The notes below the pieces were generated by a model that saw only the letters and a list, made by a program, of their open reading frames with translations, had not been told where the DNA came from and searched no databases. A stretch of 64,000 bases of DNA from Telopea speciosissima (lineage: Eukaryota > Streptophyta > Magnoliopsida > Proteales > Proteaceae): NCBI RefSeq assembly GCF_018873765.1, contig NC_057920.1, positions 12,351,307 to 12,415,306 of the forward strand, given 5' to 3'. The position numbers and the translations under genes are program-made. Shown piece by piece: positions 24,864 to 36,091 of the stretch (positions within the stretch are counted from its first letter, which is position 1; the number at the start of each line of letters is the position of its first letter).

Positions 24864-26209
24864 ATTTTGTTTCGGATTTTATCCAAATTCGGATCCAGAT
24901 ACCTAGACAAATACAGATGCCCCTAAACAGATACGGGTGAGAATTGAATTCAAATTTCCGATTATCCAAATACGTAATCAGTTTTTTTTTTTTGTGGATA
25001 GAATACTCTATTTCTATACCATTATAAATGGTAAAATGTTGAACTCACTCCCCGCGTACAACGAGCTAACACCCCTTGTATCTATGTCTCTCTTTCTCCT
25101 TTGAAATGATCCTATATTCCTATCCCTCCTGTATGATGCAAGCCGAAAGTGTACTAATAAAATGCGATAAAATAGTATCATATATTATAAAGATGAGCAA
25201 GAATAAGAAACAAACTTTTCTCTTTTCTCTGTGCTGTGTATGTATTTGGGATTTTACCAAAAGAAAAACGTGTATGTGTTTGGGGAAGAGAGTACCAAAC
25301 CACATTGTGATCATGGTGATTCTCAGCTAATATATATATAAATTAAATGGGAAAAACTCATTCCCTTTATCCCTTTAGAATCCTTTTCCTTATTTGAATA
25401 TTCTTCTCACTTTTCTCAGATCATTAATCTAGTAATTAGGATTATAATCTAAAGGAAGTCTAGTTAAAGTTCTTTCTAAACTTTGGTATCTAATTACATT
25501 CCTTAATCCTCACACCTAACACATGCACGCTGGGTGGATCCACTTCCACTATATCCATGGCGGTATCCATTGGCGATAGAACGCTGCCTTAGCGTGCATG
25601 TAAGCATCGATTTGGACTGAATTTCTGTCTTTCTATGGGGCAAGATGAAACTATGTTTAGGCAGAAGAGCCACGTTAATCACGCGACCAAGTAGTATTCT
25701 TTTTCCCAATAAATAAATATAAGATGGAATCATGCATGGAAGGCAAGGCAGCAACAAACATCCTCTTCAACAAGTATGAACTCCTCACATAACTCTACGT
25801 TTCTCTTTTCTTTCCTCTTAGTATGTCTTATTTTTTGACATTATATATAGGGAAAAAGAAGCATGCGCTGCCCTGTACAGATTCCTCTCTCTCTCATTCA
25901 TATGGGCCGTATGTGGATCCTATGTGAATGATATCATTCTTCATACCCTCATTAGTGTGGTGTGTAGATTCTTTTTTACACTGCCATTGTGGGAAACACT
26001 AGTGGTGTCCATTGCCCTCTCCCCACTCCACCTGTGTGACAGTGTGTCAAATTGATGGTCCGGTTTCTCATTTTTGTTTAATTTTTTTTATGTATCAAGT
26101 TAAACCAAAATCAAACCAATAAGTTTTTTAATTTATAAAAGTCAAATAGAAGCTAATAGCTATCGGCCGATCGATTTTGTTTTGTTATCGATTTCTTCAA
26201 ACAATCTAA

Positions 26210-26374
26210 GGAGAAAGTTCTCTGTCCAGGAGTGTGGCCTATGCCAGCACTCCCATGAGTCTATATCTCTCCTCCCCATTTGAAAAGACACCTCTGCCCT
26301 TTTGTTTTAAAGAAGAGAGAGATAGACACATGGGAGTGTTGGCGTAGGCCACACTCCCGAACAGAAAACTGCTT
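26210..26374. mobile_element. Foldback MITE, GTGTGGCCTACACC family copy 2
   Basis: The arms GGAGTGTGGCCTATGCCAGC and GTTGGCGTAGGCCACACTCC are near-perfect inverted repeats, with CT/GA-rich inner arms. Length is about 165 bp, with no coding capacity. Confidence 0.7.
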
Positions 26375-26562
26375 CTAAACAATCTATTATCATTTTTCAT
26401 ATATAAAAGGGAAAATATAAAATAAAGATGAATTATTATTGTCATACAATCAATTTCAGTCAATCTTAACGGTGCTGGTTTCGGATTTTTTAACGATTTC
26501 TAAAATCAAAACTAATACCAAACTGATACATAATCCAACCAGTTCAAAATCAGATTGGTCTC

Positions 26563-26705
26563 CTGCCCGGTCAGGTTCGTAGGTTCCTCTTATAAGGGGC
26601 CGGAAGTGACGACCTCATTCCTTGCCTGAACACATTGATCGGGTGGGGTGAAGTCGTCATTTCTGCCCTCCCTATGAGAGGAACCTACGAATCTGACCGG
26701 ACAGG
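26563..26705. mobile_element. Foldback element with about 60-bp arms
   Basis: The left arm CCTGCCCGGTCAGGTTCGTA pairs with the right arm TACGAATCTGACCGGACAGG. Pairing continues inward through GGTTCCTCTTATAAGG / CCTATGAGAGGAACC and GTGACGACCTCATT / GAAGTCGTCAT. No other copy is visible in the window. Confidence 0.65.
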
Positions 26706-27530
26706 AAACCTGAGAGGAGAAAAATTCTTTTTTGACACCCATACTCGAAGAGGAAAGAATTAAAATTATTTGCTTGGAATCTCCTCCCTCCTACTTACAC
26801 CCACTTCCCCCTCTGATCCCTCTGGACTTCCTATCTAAAGGTTGTATCTAGCAAAGGCCATAATGTCTGCAGTTTTATTTCTATTTTAAGAAGATATTGT
26901 TTTTTTGACTCAAACTCACGAGCACTAGATCGAATAGAGCAATCTTATCATTGCCCTGAATTCTATATTCCATGGTTTTATATAATTGACAATGAGGTGG
27001 CAGCCTGGCATAAATGCTTCCAAATCTTTCTTTTCATGTATTTTGTCTGATTCGGGTAGGGTTCAAGAACCAGATCTCACTCTCTGTAAACCAAATCTGC
27101 AGGTCTATCAGGTCCAATAAATAATAATCTCCCTAATATAATTAGAAACGTATATACTGTTGTAGTTTGAAATGAGAAAGAAAATAATTGGTTTGGAGAA
27201 AGTATATTAAAATTTTTTTTTTTTTTTTTGGGTCGAAGAAAGTGTATTATTGAAATTATAAAAGAAATAAGGAGTTTCTAATTTATAATTGAAATATGAA
27301 AAAAGTCCACTAAGTGAGGGAATGATCCATAGGCCACAGGTAATGTCTTGGCTCGCCTGAGACATTAAAAATCATTTCTAACTAACTGTGGCCCTGTGGT
27401 CCTGTGGTGTGGTCGTGTGGGGGATCACATACATATCCACATACAATTCAGCGATGTGTACTTCATTCTCATTTGCTTCCTTTCCAGTTTCCACCACTTA
27501 ATCTCCTAATTCTTTCTTTAACCCATCCCT

Positions 27531-27563
27531 CCCCCCCCCCCCCCCCCCCCAAAAAAAAAAAAA
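27531..27563. repeat. Poly-C/poly-A compound homopolymer
   Basis: C(20) is followed by A(13), which on the other strand is T(13) followed by G(20), the same arrangement as at 7543-7575. Confidence 0.9.
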
Positions 27564-27904
27564 GAAAAGAAAAATCTTAACCCTTCCTCATTTGTCTCCA
27601 AACATGGGGCATTCAGTGTTTGACCAATCAAGGATATGAAAATTGAAATCTCCAGATTGACTCAATCCCAATACTTTATTCAACATTACATACTTATATG
27701 AGACTCAAACTTGACCTATGAGATGGATGTAAGATCTTTTGTGTAAAGGGTCACCTATTTACAACAACTTATGAACTTTATAAAGCAAATCATTCTTCAA
27801 TGACCTTTACCATTTAGTACAGCTACTAATTTACCCTTGTAAGAGAAAAAAAAAATTTCTTGGTCCTCTAGAAACACAAATGTTTAGCAATTTGGGTGAT
27901 CTAC

Positions 27905-28210
27905 AGAAAGAGTAGCTCTGATACATGATAAGTTACAAGAAAATCGTTCGAAGTGACATGGACATGGGCAACAGAGGCTTTTGAGTGTGTCAGTACAAAA
28001 AGGGGATTTGATTCAAATCAAGAAACCCAAGTATGTTATAAATGATTCCAGAAGAAATGGTGAGGAAAGAAATTCATAGCTTAGGACTAGTAACATGTAT
28101 GACTCTAAATAAAGCTGATTGAAGAAAAAGGATCCATGTAACCGACCCATTTGGTCGGGATAAGGCACAGTTGAGGATGCTTATAAAACATTACTACATA
28201 GATTACTTGA
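27905..28210 (+). pseudogene. RTE-type LINE, 3' remnant
   Basis: Frame +1 reads ALIHDKLQENRSK, a stop, then HGHGQQRLLSVSVQKGD and LIQIKKPK. This matches the C-terminal end of plant RTE LINE ORF2, of which the copy at 57840-59085 gives a longer version. Downstream, GGATCCATGTAACCGACCCA and GTCGGGATAAGG are the conserved 3' end. Stops and indels show it is dead. Confidence 0.65.
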
Positions 28211-29113
28211 CCCAACCAATAAATAGATGAAAGGAAATATTTTTTCACTCTAGTCTTCATAAGTTATTTTGGGATCTAGGATCAAATAATGGTATTTCAT
28301 GCATCCGATGACTCAAGTACCAAACACTTTTCATCCTGGTTTGAATTGCAAAACGAGTTGTAAGTGAGATTTTTAATTAACTTCCACCACTTCATGCTGT
28401 ATTTATAGAAGTAACTCTTCTGGTAACAAGTTTTATTTGCCATCTTCAGCAATTTTGTAACCTCAGATCATTAGAAAGCCAATGTATTAATCTCATGAGC
28501 TTTAGGTGGGACAGTAATTGCCAATGCAGTTGATTAGCAACACCAGTTGAACTATGTGCTCTTCCCATTGATGGAGGGGTGAGGCAGACATGGTTTATGT
28601 TCCTGCTTGATGGCTGTGATAAGTATAAGGATCAGAACTTTCATGGTGAGAAAAGCCAGAAATTGGTGGCATGGAGATTTCATTCCAGGAAGCTCCACAG
28701 ATCCTTGTTTTATGTGGGAACCAATTATCTTTGGTTCACAGATATGTGCAAGACTAATGGGTATAAAGCACCCTAGACAATTACAGATAGGTTCACAATA
28801 GAATTGTGAATAGACTCCATAGATTACTTTTAAAGGTTAAGGTCTTCCTTCAAAGTACTTTTCATAAAAGTGCAAGGAATCGCACCCTGATTACAATAAT
28901 ACAACGAATGCAAACAGCTTATCGATGGAACTTGAGCAGTATCGTTGTTCCGATCTCCATCACACAATACATTGATAAGAATCTTAAGAATGACAAAAAG
29001 ATAGAAAGATATTAGACAGAAAAAATAAATAAATAAATAAAGCTACTTTGTTCTAGATTTGGTTGGCGATATTGAACTTCCTACTCAAGCATTTTGGATA
29101 TGCGAGAAGACCC

Positions 29114-32100
29114 TCATGCTCCATATTTAGGGGCCTTCCAAATCTTAAATGCTACCTCATGCAAAAACCGGTTTGCAGGCATAGCAAGGTTTGCACCGTG
29201 CTGCACGAAGAGCAACAAAAGCAAGACATATATCAGAGAGTATGCAATTCATTGATACCTACAAACCCAGTATCTTTGTTTAGACAAATAGATTACTTAT
29301 AATTCATGGTGCACTACTCTGCTTGGATTTGTGATACAACTAACCCAATTTTTTGGTGTTTATGGAGAGGAGTACAACTCCAGAAAAGGAGTCAAGGAAT
29401 CAGTAAATAGAGGAAGGGAATATGACTGTACAACTAGACTATACAATAGATTCCAAATAAATACATTGGTAGTAGTAGTACCCAAGCTCTCCCTAAATAT
29501 ATTACTGAAGATGCCAGCTAGCTTATTTGGTAAACTGTGTTGAGAGTGTTGAGACCAACAGACCTAGGTCTAGAGTCTATCATCCCCCAACCATCAACAA
29601 ATTATTCCTGCTTGGCCACGACTCCCCCCCCCCCCCCCCACACACACACTTTGTGGCATTTTTTGAGGGTTGGGGGGGGGGGGGGGGGGGGAGGAGATAG
29701 AAAGGTCAATTTGATTGAGGGATACTCCCAATTCTTTTATGCACAAAAACAGAAACAGCCCCACAGTCATTAGTAGGAATGGTGATGAGTAAAATGAGCT
29801 TAGAGGGGGAAAATTACTTCTGGAGATAATAGCTTTACTGTATAATCTGTACAGCTGATCAGACTATTTGCTTGATAGCTTTACTGCATTATCTGTACAG
29901 GTATTCATACTATTTGCTTGATCTTTCTATGCTCTAATTTATGAGCATTGGCCCTTTTATAGTCCCAAATTTTACATAAAGAAAAGGGAATGAAAGAATT
30001 AGAAATCATTTTGGAACCAACAGGCAACATGTAGCTGATATTTAAAAGTTCACATAACTTATGATCCAGATTCTATAAGCTTGTAAATCTTAATAAACTT
30101 CAAATTAGTTATTAGTAAATATGAAAGCCAATAATTGCTTCCACATTTTGTGCTAACTTTAGCTAAAGACAGTTCAGTGACTGTATTTCTTTGAATTTAC
30201 ATGCATGCGTATTTCCAGAAACGTGCACAAAAAAAAATCTGCACCGCCTGCCCCTCTCCTTTTTTGTGTTTTCTTACCATGCTCATCTTAAATCCCAAAC
30301 AGTCGAATACATCCCAGCTTATGACACCAATAAAGGCTAGCAGAATACCTTGGAATCTTAGTCGTCCCCCCCCCCCCCCCCATCAGCTCTTCTTTGAGTA
30401 ATGCTAGCTGATTTAAGGTCGGTCAGAATGCTGAAGAAAGCAATGCACATTTTAGACTGTTCTACATGGACACTAACAAAACATTCAACAGATAAGACAA
30501 TGTGGAAATGTCCTTTCATTCCCCGATAGGCCAGTAATTGAGTAACGAGGATGAACGTAAAAGTTTCTACTCAATAGATTATGAAATAATCATGATTCAA
30601 ATAATATAACCATATTAGTTAGAAATTTCATATCAGTTAATGTTTACCTCCTTAAATTCCTCGAATGAAAATGTCTCAACCATATCCTTCCGAGTTACAG
30701 CCTCCTGCCACTGTGCAATTAACATTGGACAATGGTGCCTGCAGGACAGAAATTAGAAGTTTTTCAGTATATGTTGCAAGAACACCAAGAAATGGACAGT
30801 TTTACTTTCCACTTACCGAATGTTTTTCAGTAAATTCCCTCCTTTCATAGTGTAACTTTGATTAGGGACGAGCAATGAAAGATTGGAGTTTGTCTGCTTG
30901 TGTGAGATCAAAATTGTTAAATTTGGATCCTCATCATTAGATACAGCCCCATAGCTCATGACAATAGAGAAGTGAAGACAGGAACCAACTTCTGATCCAG
31001 GTCGCGCTGTTTGCGTAATCCTTCCAACCAAAGCATTGAGCCAATCTAGTTCATTTTCCTTCCCAACATGACCAACATGCACCAACACTAAATCAAATTG
31101 GCTCGTTTCTAACATCCTTCCCTCATGAAAACCCAGCAACTGTAATATCTCAGAGACTAAAACATCCTGGGAGGATTCATTGGTCAACTCATTAAAACCA
31201 AACACTGTGAAGCCAAGGTTTCTTCCCAAAGACTTCACGTTTGAATTGGTTGTCAAAATAGCAGCTCTCAGTCCCATGAACCTGAAGTTCAATACAGAAA
31301 GATGTTGCTTTATATGATACGCAACAGTATCAAGTTTAGAGAGACCAAAGCTATTTTACTTCTCTGAAATAGTTGGCAAAAAGGATGTTTGCTGACATTC
31401 AATTGTGGAAGCATGCTCTCCATCCTGAAAATTAAAGTACATCAGCTAACAGGTTCACTGGTTTTGTGCTTTAGGACATGAATAAGTTATGAAACTTACT
31501 TTGCTGATGTAATCATAATCGGAATCCAGTAGTTGAGCCATCTCTCTAACCACTCTCTCATCCTCAGTTTCTGCATGACAAATTCAAGTACGCTTGAAAA
31601 GTAACAGATAAGTCGCAAGATAATTTTTATTTTAGTATCATATTCGAAACTAGATTATGTAAGCTCTCTAAAGCACTAGATTCTATGTTGAAACTAATAT
31701 TGCTCCACTTGCTACCTGGTCCAGGAAGTACTAACAGTTACATGAATAATTTTGCAAATGTGACATCATAAGCAGTGACAAATTAATTGGCAATGGCATG
31801 TTAGAAAATAATCATTCAGAAAGACGGAAAAGAAACGTTTCCAATGAGTTCTTCTACATACAAATCTGATGTTGAAACCGATGAGCTGGCAGAGAAGAAA
31901 TAGTAGCAATTATTAGGTCATATTAGAAAATAACCTAATCAGATCTCCGTTACAAATTTGAAACACATGGACAAACCTTCTCCTATGAAGCACCATTTTC
32001 TATGTTATGAAGAGAATATACAGCGACTGCATCTGAATAACTCCTCTTGGTTGTTTGGGGTTTGGGTTCACACATAAAATGAGAAATGTGGAAATAGAAT

Positions 32101-35100
32101 GTAGCATTTCATTAATTCATGGCCTTAAGGAGGTTTTCATCACCCAAGACTGTATGCGTAGTATGTCTGGATTCTCTCAATAAAAGGAGAGTTGTCATCT
32201 AAATTCTTCTTCTCCGCTGCCATATATGCAGCACAACAACGAATTGATTTCTGAACATAAGATAAAGTTAGAAAGTCTTGGCTCCTCCCATGGCAGATGG
32301 GAAGTCAGCTAATCACTTCTACATTTTCCATGGTAATGCGAAGGATCTGGCTCTATTTCCTATGTCTCCTCCAAGTCTCCTTGATGTCACCCAGTGATGT
32401 CCTTCACTTTATGTTGAGTTTCTACTAGTTACTGTATTCCATTTGGGCTGAGGCAAGCTCTATGTAGAATTGGAGACACATTACTGGAGAGAGCCTGAAG
32501 AATCTTGAAGGAGCAAAATAATAGGTTATTCATGGTTGCAGAAAACCTAGAGCAGCTTGGTCAGCTTCAAAGATTGGCACATTCCAATTTCCATGGACCA
32601 TCCTCTGGTTCTATCATTTACAGTTGGTTCCAGATTACCATGTCCTCCCCTCCCATTGAAATTTGGCCTAGGGATTTGGTGAGTGTTCCCTTCACAATCA
32701 ACGTACAACAGGTATTGGTGGTCCATTTCAGTATAGTGAAGTAGACATGATTCGAGTCTTCTATGGTCCATTGGCGTAGCAGAGTCAGTTAAACTGGAGC
32801 ATATATCACTGTTACCTAGCCTTAACTATTCTTCTTCACTGCATTAGAGCTATTACACCATAGTAATTGTCAGATTATATTTGATAGTAGAGCTGCATGG
32901 AGGGTTTCTCATCTTGTCAACATAATTAAGACCTTCATCTCCACTATGATCATTTTGTTCTCAATGTAACCTCATTTCAGTAATGTCCAAGCAGGAAAAC
33001 TAGGTAAAAAGTGGTGCACTAAGGAAACCTATGTACTTTGGTCATCAACCAACAGTCTTGGGTGGTTACATTTTGTGTGTGATAGTGTGTCTGTGTTATT
33101 GTTCTTCTTGTTGTTGTTTAGATTGTGTATTCAACTTCTCTTTTTTATTATTTTTGGTTATCAATGAAGTCATTTAACAAAAGTTGCATCTTTTTTTCTT
33201 TTCTTTTCTTTCTTTCTTTCTTTCTTTTTTTAAGTGAAATTTTATTGAATATATAAAAGTGGGCAAACAAGCCTATGACAGAATACTGGCAAAGAAAGCT
33301 AAAGCTTACAAAGGGGGGGACTCAGTCCTAAACCATATTGACGAGGGCGTCAGGCCGCTCGCAAACCCGAGAGGAAAAATAAAACAAGGCTACGGGGGAT
33401 CTGCGAGGCGCACCGAGGGGGTCCTTGTCCTATTTGATCGTCGGGGGATCTCAGCATATACACCAGGCCGATCAAAAGCCACACGAGCCAAAAGAGCCTC
33501 CTCCTTTGGTGAAAAGGAAGATGCGGTCTCCTTTTCAACCAGAGGTCTATCTACTGCCATGTCCACCGCTTTAACACCAGGCTTTGCCTTCTTTTGACGT
33601 CGAGTTCTACCAATAACTGGAGTTGCCATACGGCAACCCACACGACCACCTCGAGGGGCATTCCCGCGGCCATTGCGATTTTTCCGACCCAACACCGGAG
33701 TCCACCCACCTTTCATCTCCTCTTTGATAAAATTGGTCATAATCCGACCCACCCACGTCTGACCCGGATGCACAGGCAGAACCCACACCTATATTTAGGC
33801 CCGAATCCACTCCATCCGACCCACCTACGTGAGAAGATCCCTCCTTATTTGAATATAAAGACTCCTTTCCCAACTCAATCTCCACCTCATCATTACTTAT
33901 AACTCCCATATTCCTTGTTGCATTAAATTCTTTATATTGATTACCATCATCCTCATCTACAGCCGTATGAGAATCCACAATGGGATCAAGATGATTAACC
34001 TCTTGGATAGACAAATCTTTACCTACCAAACCAGCACCAATATCTTCATTATTGGACTCCAACGAATCCTCCTCCAGGTCCGCTAACAACGCAAAAGCTT
34101 TATCAACAATTACCGACTTCCCTCTATTATCCTTGGACTTATCAATCCCCACTAAATCTCCACCCAATAAGGTAACAGCATCCAAAACTGCCTCCACTTG
34201 ACGTGGATTATGCTCCAAGGAAGGTGAGTGTGACTTGGGATCTTCCTCATTAGGAAGGATACCAAAGTTGTCACGATTCTCATGAGCCGAGCATGACCGA
34301 GAATGATGCATCCTAGATCGTCGTCGTCTTCGCCGGCCGCCCTTCCCCTCGATGGTGGGAACATCCCGGTGACCTCTCGTGGCAGCATCCCGATCACCTT
34401 CCTCAGAACTACACTGAACACGACACTTCTCTAATGAGTGCCCTACTCGTTTACACAAGGCACACCACTCCAGTTCATCTTCATAAACAATACCCTGTTG
34501 GAACTAGAAAGGATCGCTGGAACCAGGATTTAAATGCTCCACTTGGATTTCTCCAGTTCTATCACCTTCCACGTCAACTTCTACCAAGACTCTAGCGAAG
34601 TTCCCAAACAGCAGTCGCTGGGTCCGCCGATCAATCGCCACAGGCCTTCCCGCAGCTTTGGCCATGGAGAATAGTATTTTTTCATTCCAGTATTCAAGTG
34701 GAAGATCTGGGAATCTGATCCAGACCAATTTCGTCGCCGGCGTCTTATCGTGTGGACTAAACCTCGGTCGCCATCGCTGGAAAGAGACAACCTGGGACCC
34801 CACCCTCATTGTACCACGTTTCCAAACAGCCGCCATATCGCTCTGCTTCTCAAATCTAGCCAGGAAATAACCTTTCCCCATCGGTGATAGCATCACCCTT
34901 CCCTCTAATTGCCATGCAGATCTGCATGCTCCCCTTATATCATCCAACGTAACAAACCGAAAGTTGGTTCTGCCAATCAAGGCATTCTTGAAATTTTGAA
35001 GTTCAGATTCGTAAGCCTCTTGGGGTATAATAATCTTTGTAAAATTACCAGCCTTGATAGGGTCTGGTAGATCGGCCAAGACTGGCAACGACCCACCCAC

Positions 35101-36091
35101 AGCCTAGGCGTACGAATGCCCCAAAGGAGGCCTAGAGAGGCCACCAACACCATCGGCTTGCACCGCAGCACCCAACTGCTCCACCCCTTCGGCCGGTTTG
35201 GACATAGGCCTGAAGAAATCAACAATACGCAACTGCTTCCCTATCTCCGGCAGTTGCCGCCCCCCCGGGTCATTCGGCAGCACCTCACCCATCCGTAATT
35301 GCTCGATCCGCAACTTGTGAGTCGTTTAAGTCTGAATTTTGTCTCCAACAAAAGTTGCATCTACCCTACACATAAGCAATATAACTAGCTCATTAAAAAC
35401 AATCAATGTGTGTCTTCTCACCCCAGGTGGCATTACCATTACCATTACTGAAGCAATATGTTCATTCAATTTGTGGAGTTACTGATCAGCATTTACAAAA
35501 CCTGAAATGGAGAATGAAGAGTTGTTGAATCAACTCATGGTAGTCATGCGCTCCAGCCACGGCATCAAGTTTGGGTATGAATGGATTTTTTGAGCACATC
35601 AACCAAGAAGTGATCAATTTAACTTGAAATTCCTGAAGAATGCAAGTCAATGATGAATTACATAGGTTCTTACATCTCCCCCCCCCCCTTCTTTTATTTT
35701 TCTGGCCATCTCTTCATGAATTATTGCCTAGATTCTCAATCAGCATGGTTCTGACTTTGTTCTTCAGCCCTGCAACCCACTCTTCCACATGGTTTTATTA
35801 CGAGTAACAGATCAAAAAGAAAGTCAAACAATGACATTAACACAATCCAGGTCCCTTGATTGGCTCCAATACTGTATTAAAAGCTTAAAACAAATTCATC
35901 ACTCATAGAAGAAAGAGAGAAAGGAGAGAAGGTTAGAGAACGTGCAGACCTGCATCAAGGGAATGTGGAAGGGACAAGAAGCCGCATATTCCCCGAGCCG
36001 CAAGAGAATGCATATTGGTATGCGAAGGAGAAATTAGACGCACCAACCCATCACCATACAACACCAAACCTCGGCTTGGTTTGTCAGCCAT
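29114..36091 (-). CDS. Conserved plant protein of unknown function (possible alkaline-phosphatase-like fold)
   Basis: Exons in transcription order: 36091-35950, 31570-31500, 31424-31360, 31281-30817, 30738-30648, 29200-29114. All joins keep the frame and give 306 residues, MADKPSRGLVLYGDG to WKAPKYGA. The first exon is split from the rest by a 4.4-kb intron that holds a LINE-like insertion. There is no signal peptide or membrane segment. Recognisable blocks are GLVLYGDGLVRLISPSHT (8-25), GLRAAILTTNSNVKSLGRNL, FDLVLVHVGHVGKENELDWL, VPNQSYTMKGGN and the C-terminal PANRFLHEVAFKIWKAPKYG. I recognise the family as conserved in plants but know of no tested function. The GDG near the start and the D-x-V-L-V-H block loosely recall the alkaline phosphatase/phosphoglycerate mutase superfamily; that is inference. 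The ATG at 36091 is the first in-frame Met and gives the family's usual N-terminus. Confidence 0.82.
29623..29691. repeat. Poly-C and poly-G runs in an intron
   Basis: C(17) at 29623-29639 and G(20) at 29672-29691 are separated by a short CA-rich and T-rich linker and could form a hairpin. They lie in the last intron of the unknown-protein gene. Confidence 0.85.
29830..29921. repeat. Two 46-bp tandem repeat units
   Basis: Units start at 29830 and 29876, both with TAGCTTTACTG, and end in ACTATTTGCTTGA. They are intronic. Confidence 0.7.
33176..33191. repeat. Target-site duplication, left copy
   Basis: AACAAAAGTTGCATCT here and at 35347-35362 is a perfect 16-bp duplication bracketing the LINE-like insertion. 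Confidence 0.85.
33192..35346 (-). mobile_element. LINE-like insertion carrying ORF1 only
   Basis: A 2.15-kb insertion lies in intron 1 of the unknown-protein gene, in the same orientation as the gene. On the minus strand it runs from a DUF4283-type ORF1 near its 5' end to an A-rich tail (33192-33237, broken by G residues). It is bracketed by perfect 16-bp target duplications, the signature of target-primed reverse transcription. It has no endonuclease or reverse transcriptase (ORF2), so it is a non-autonomous derivative or an internally deleted L1-type LINE. Confidence 0.82.
33390..35313 (-). pseudogene. LINE ORF1 (DUF4283 plus zinc knuckle), interrupted
   Basis: One frame runs from 35313 to 33607 with two in-frame TAG stops, at 35101-35103 and 34504-34506. 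The middle segment is a DUF4283 RNA-binding-like domain (GKGYFLARFEKQSDMAAVW, VWIRFPDLPLEYW, RVLVEVDV). After the second stop the frame resumes with a CCHC zinc knuckle, CALCKRVGHSLEKC. Near 33790 a frameshift moves the natural C-terminus (GGWTPVLGRKNRNGRGN) into another frame. DUF4283 plus a zinc knuckle is the ORF1 architecture of plant L1-type LINEs. At least three lesions mean no full protein is made. Confidence 0.8.
35347..35362. repeat. Target-site duplication, right copy
   Basis: Perfect match to 33176-33191, marking the 5' end of the minus-strand LINE insertion. Confidence 0.85.

Larger units (their letters stand above)
22985..25565. mobile_element. 2.6-kb element with long diverged terminal inverted repeats
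   Basis: The left end (about 22985-23180) is repeated in inverted orientation at about 25385-25565. Both arms share GTGCATGTGTTAGGTG, GTAATTAGATAC, AAAGTTTAGAA and a CTGAGAAAA stretch, over about 180 bp. The long arms without a transposase suggest a non-autonomous DNA transposon, perhaps Mutator-like. The interior holds copy B of the duplication (23460-24505) and a small MITE (24745-24863). I could not identify a target-site duplication. Confidence 0.5.

Noticed and set aside
28579-29015. Small frames near the 3' end of the unknown-protein gene
   Set aside because: Short, overlapping in different frames, no family match; likely 3' flank.
33594-33902. Open frame on the + strand rich in Pro, His and Thr
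   Set aside because: Shadow of the LINE ORF1 on the opposite strand.
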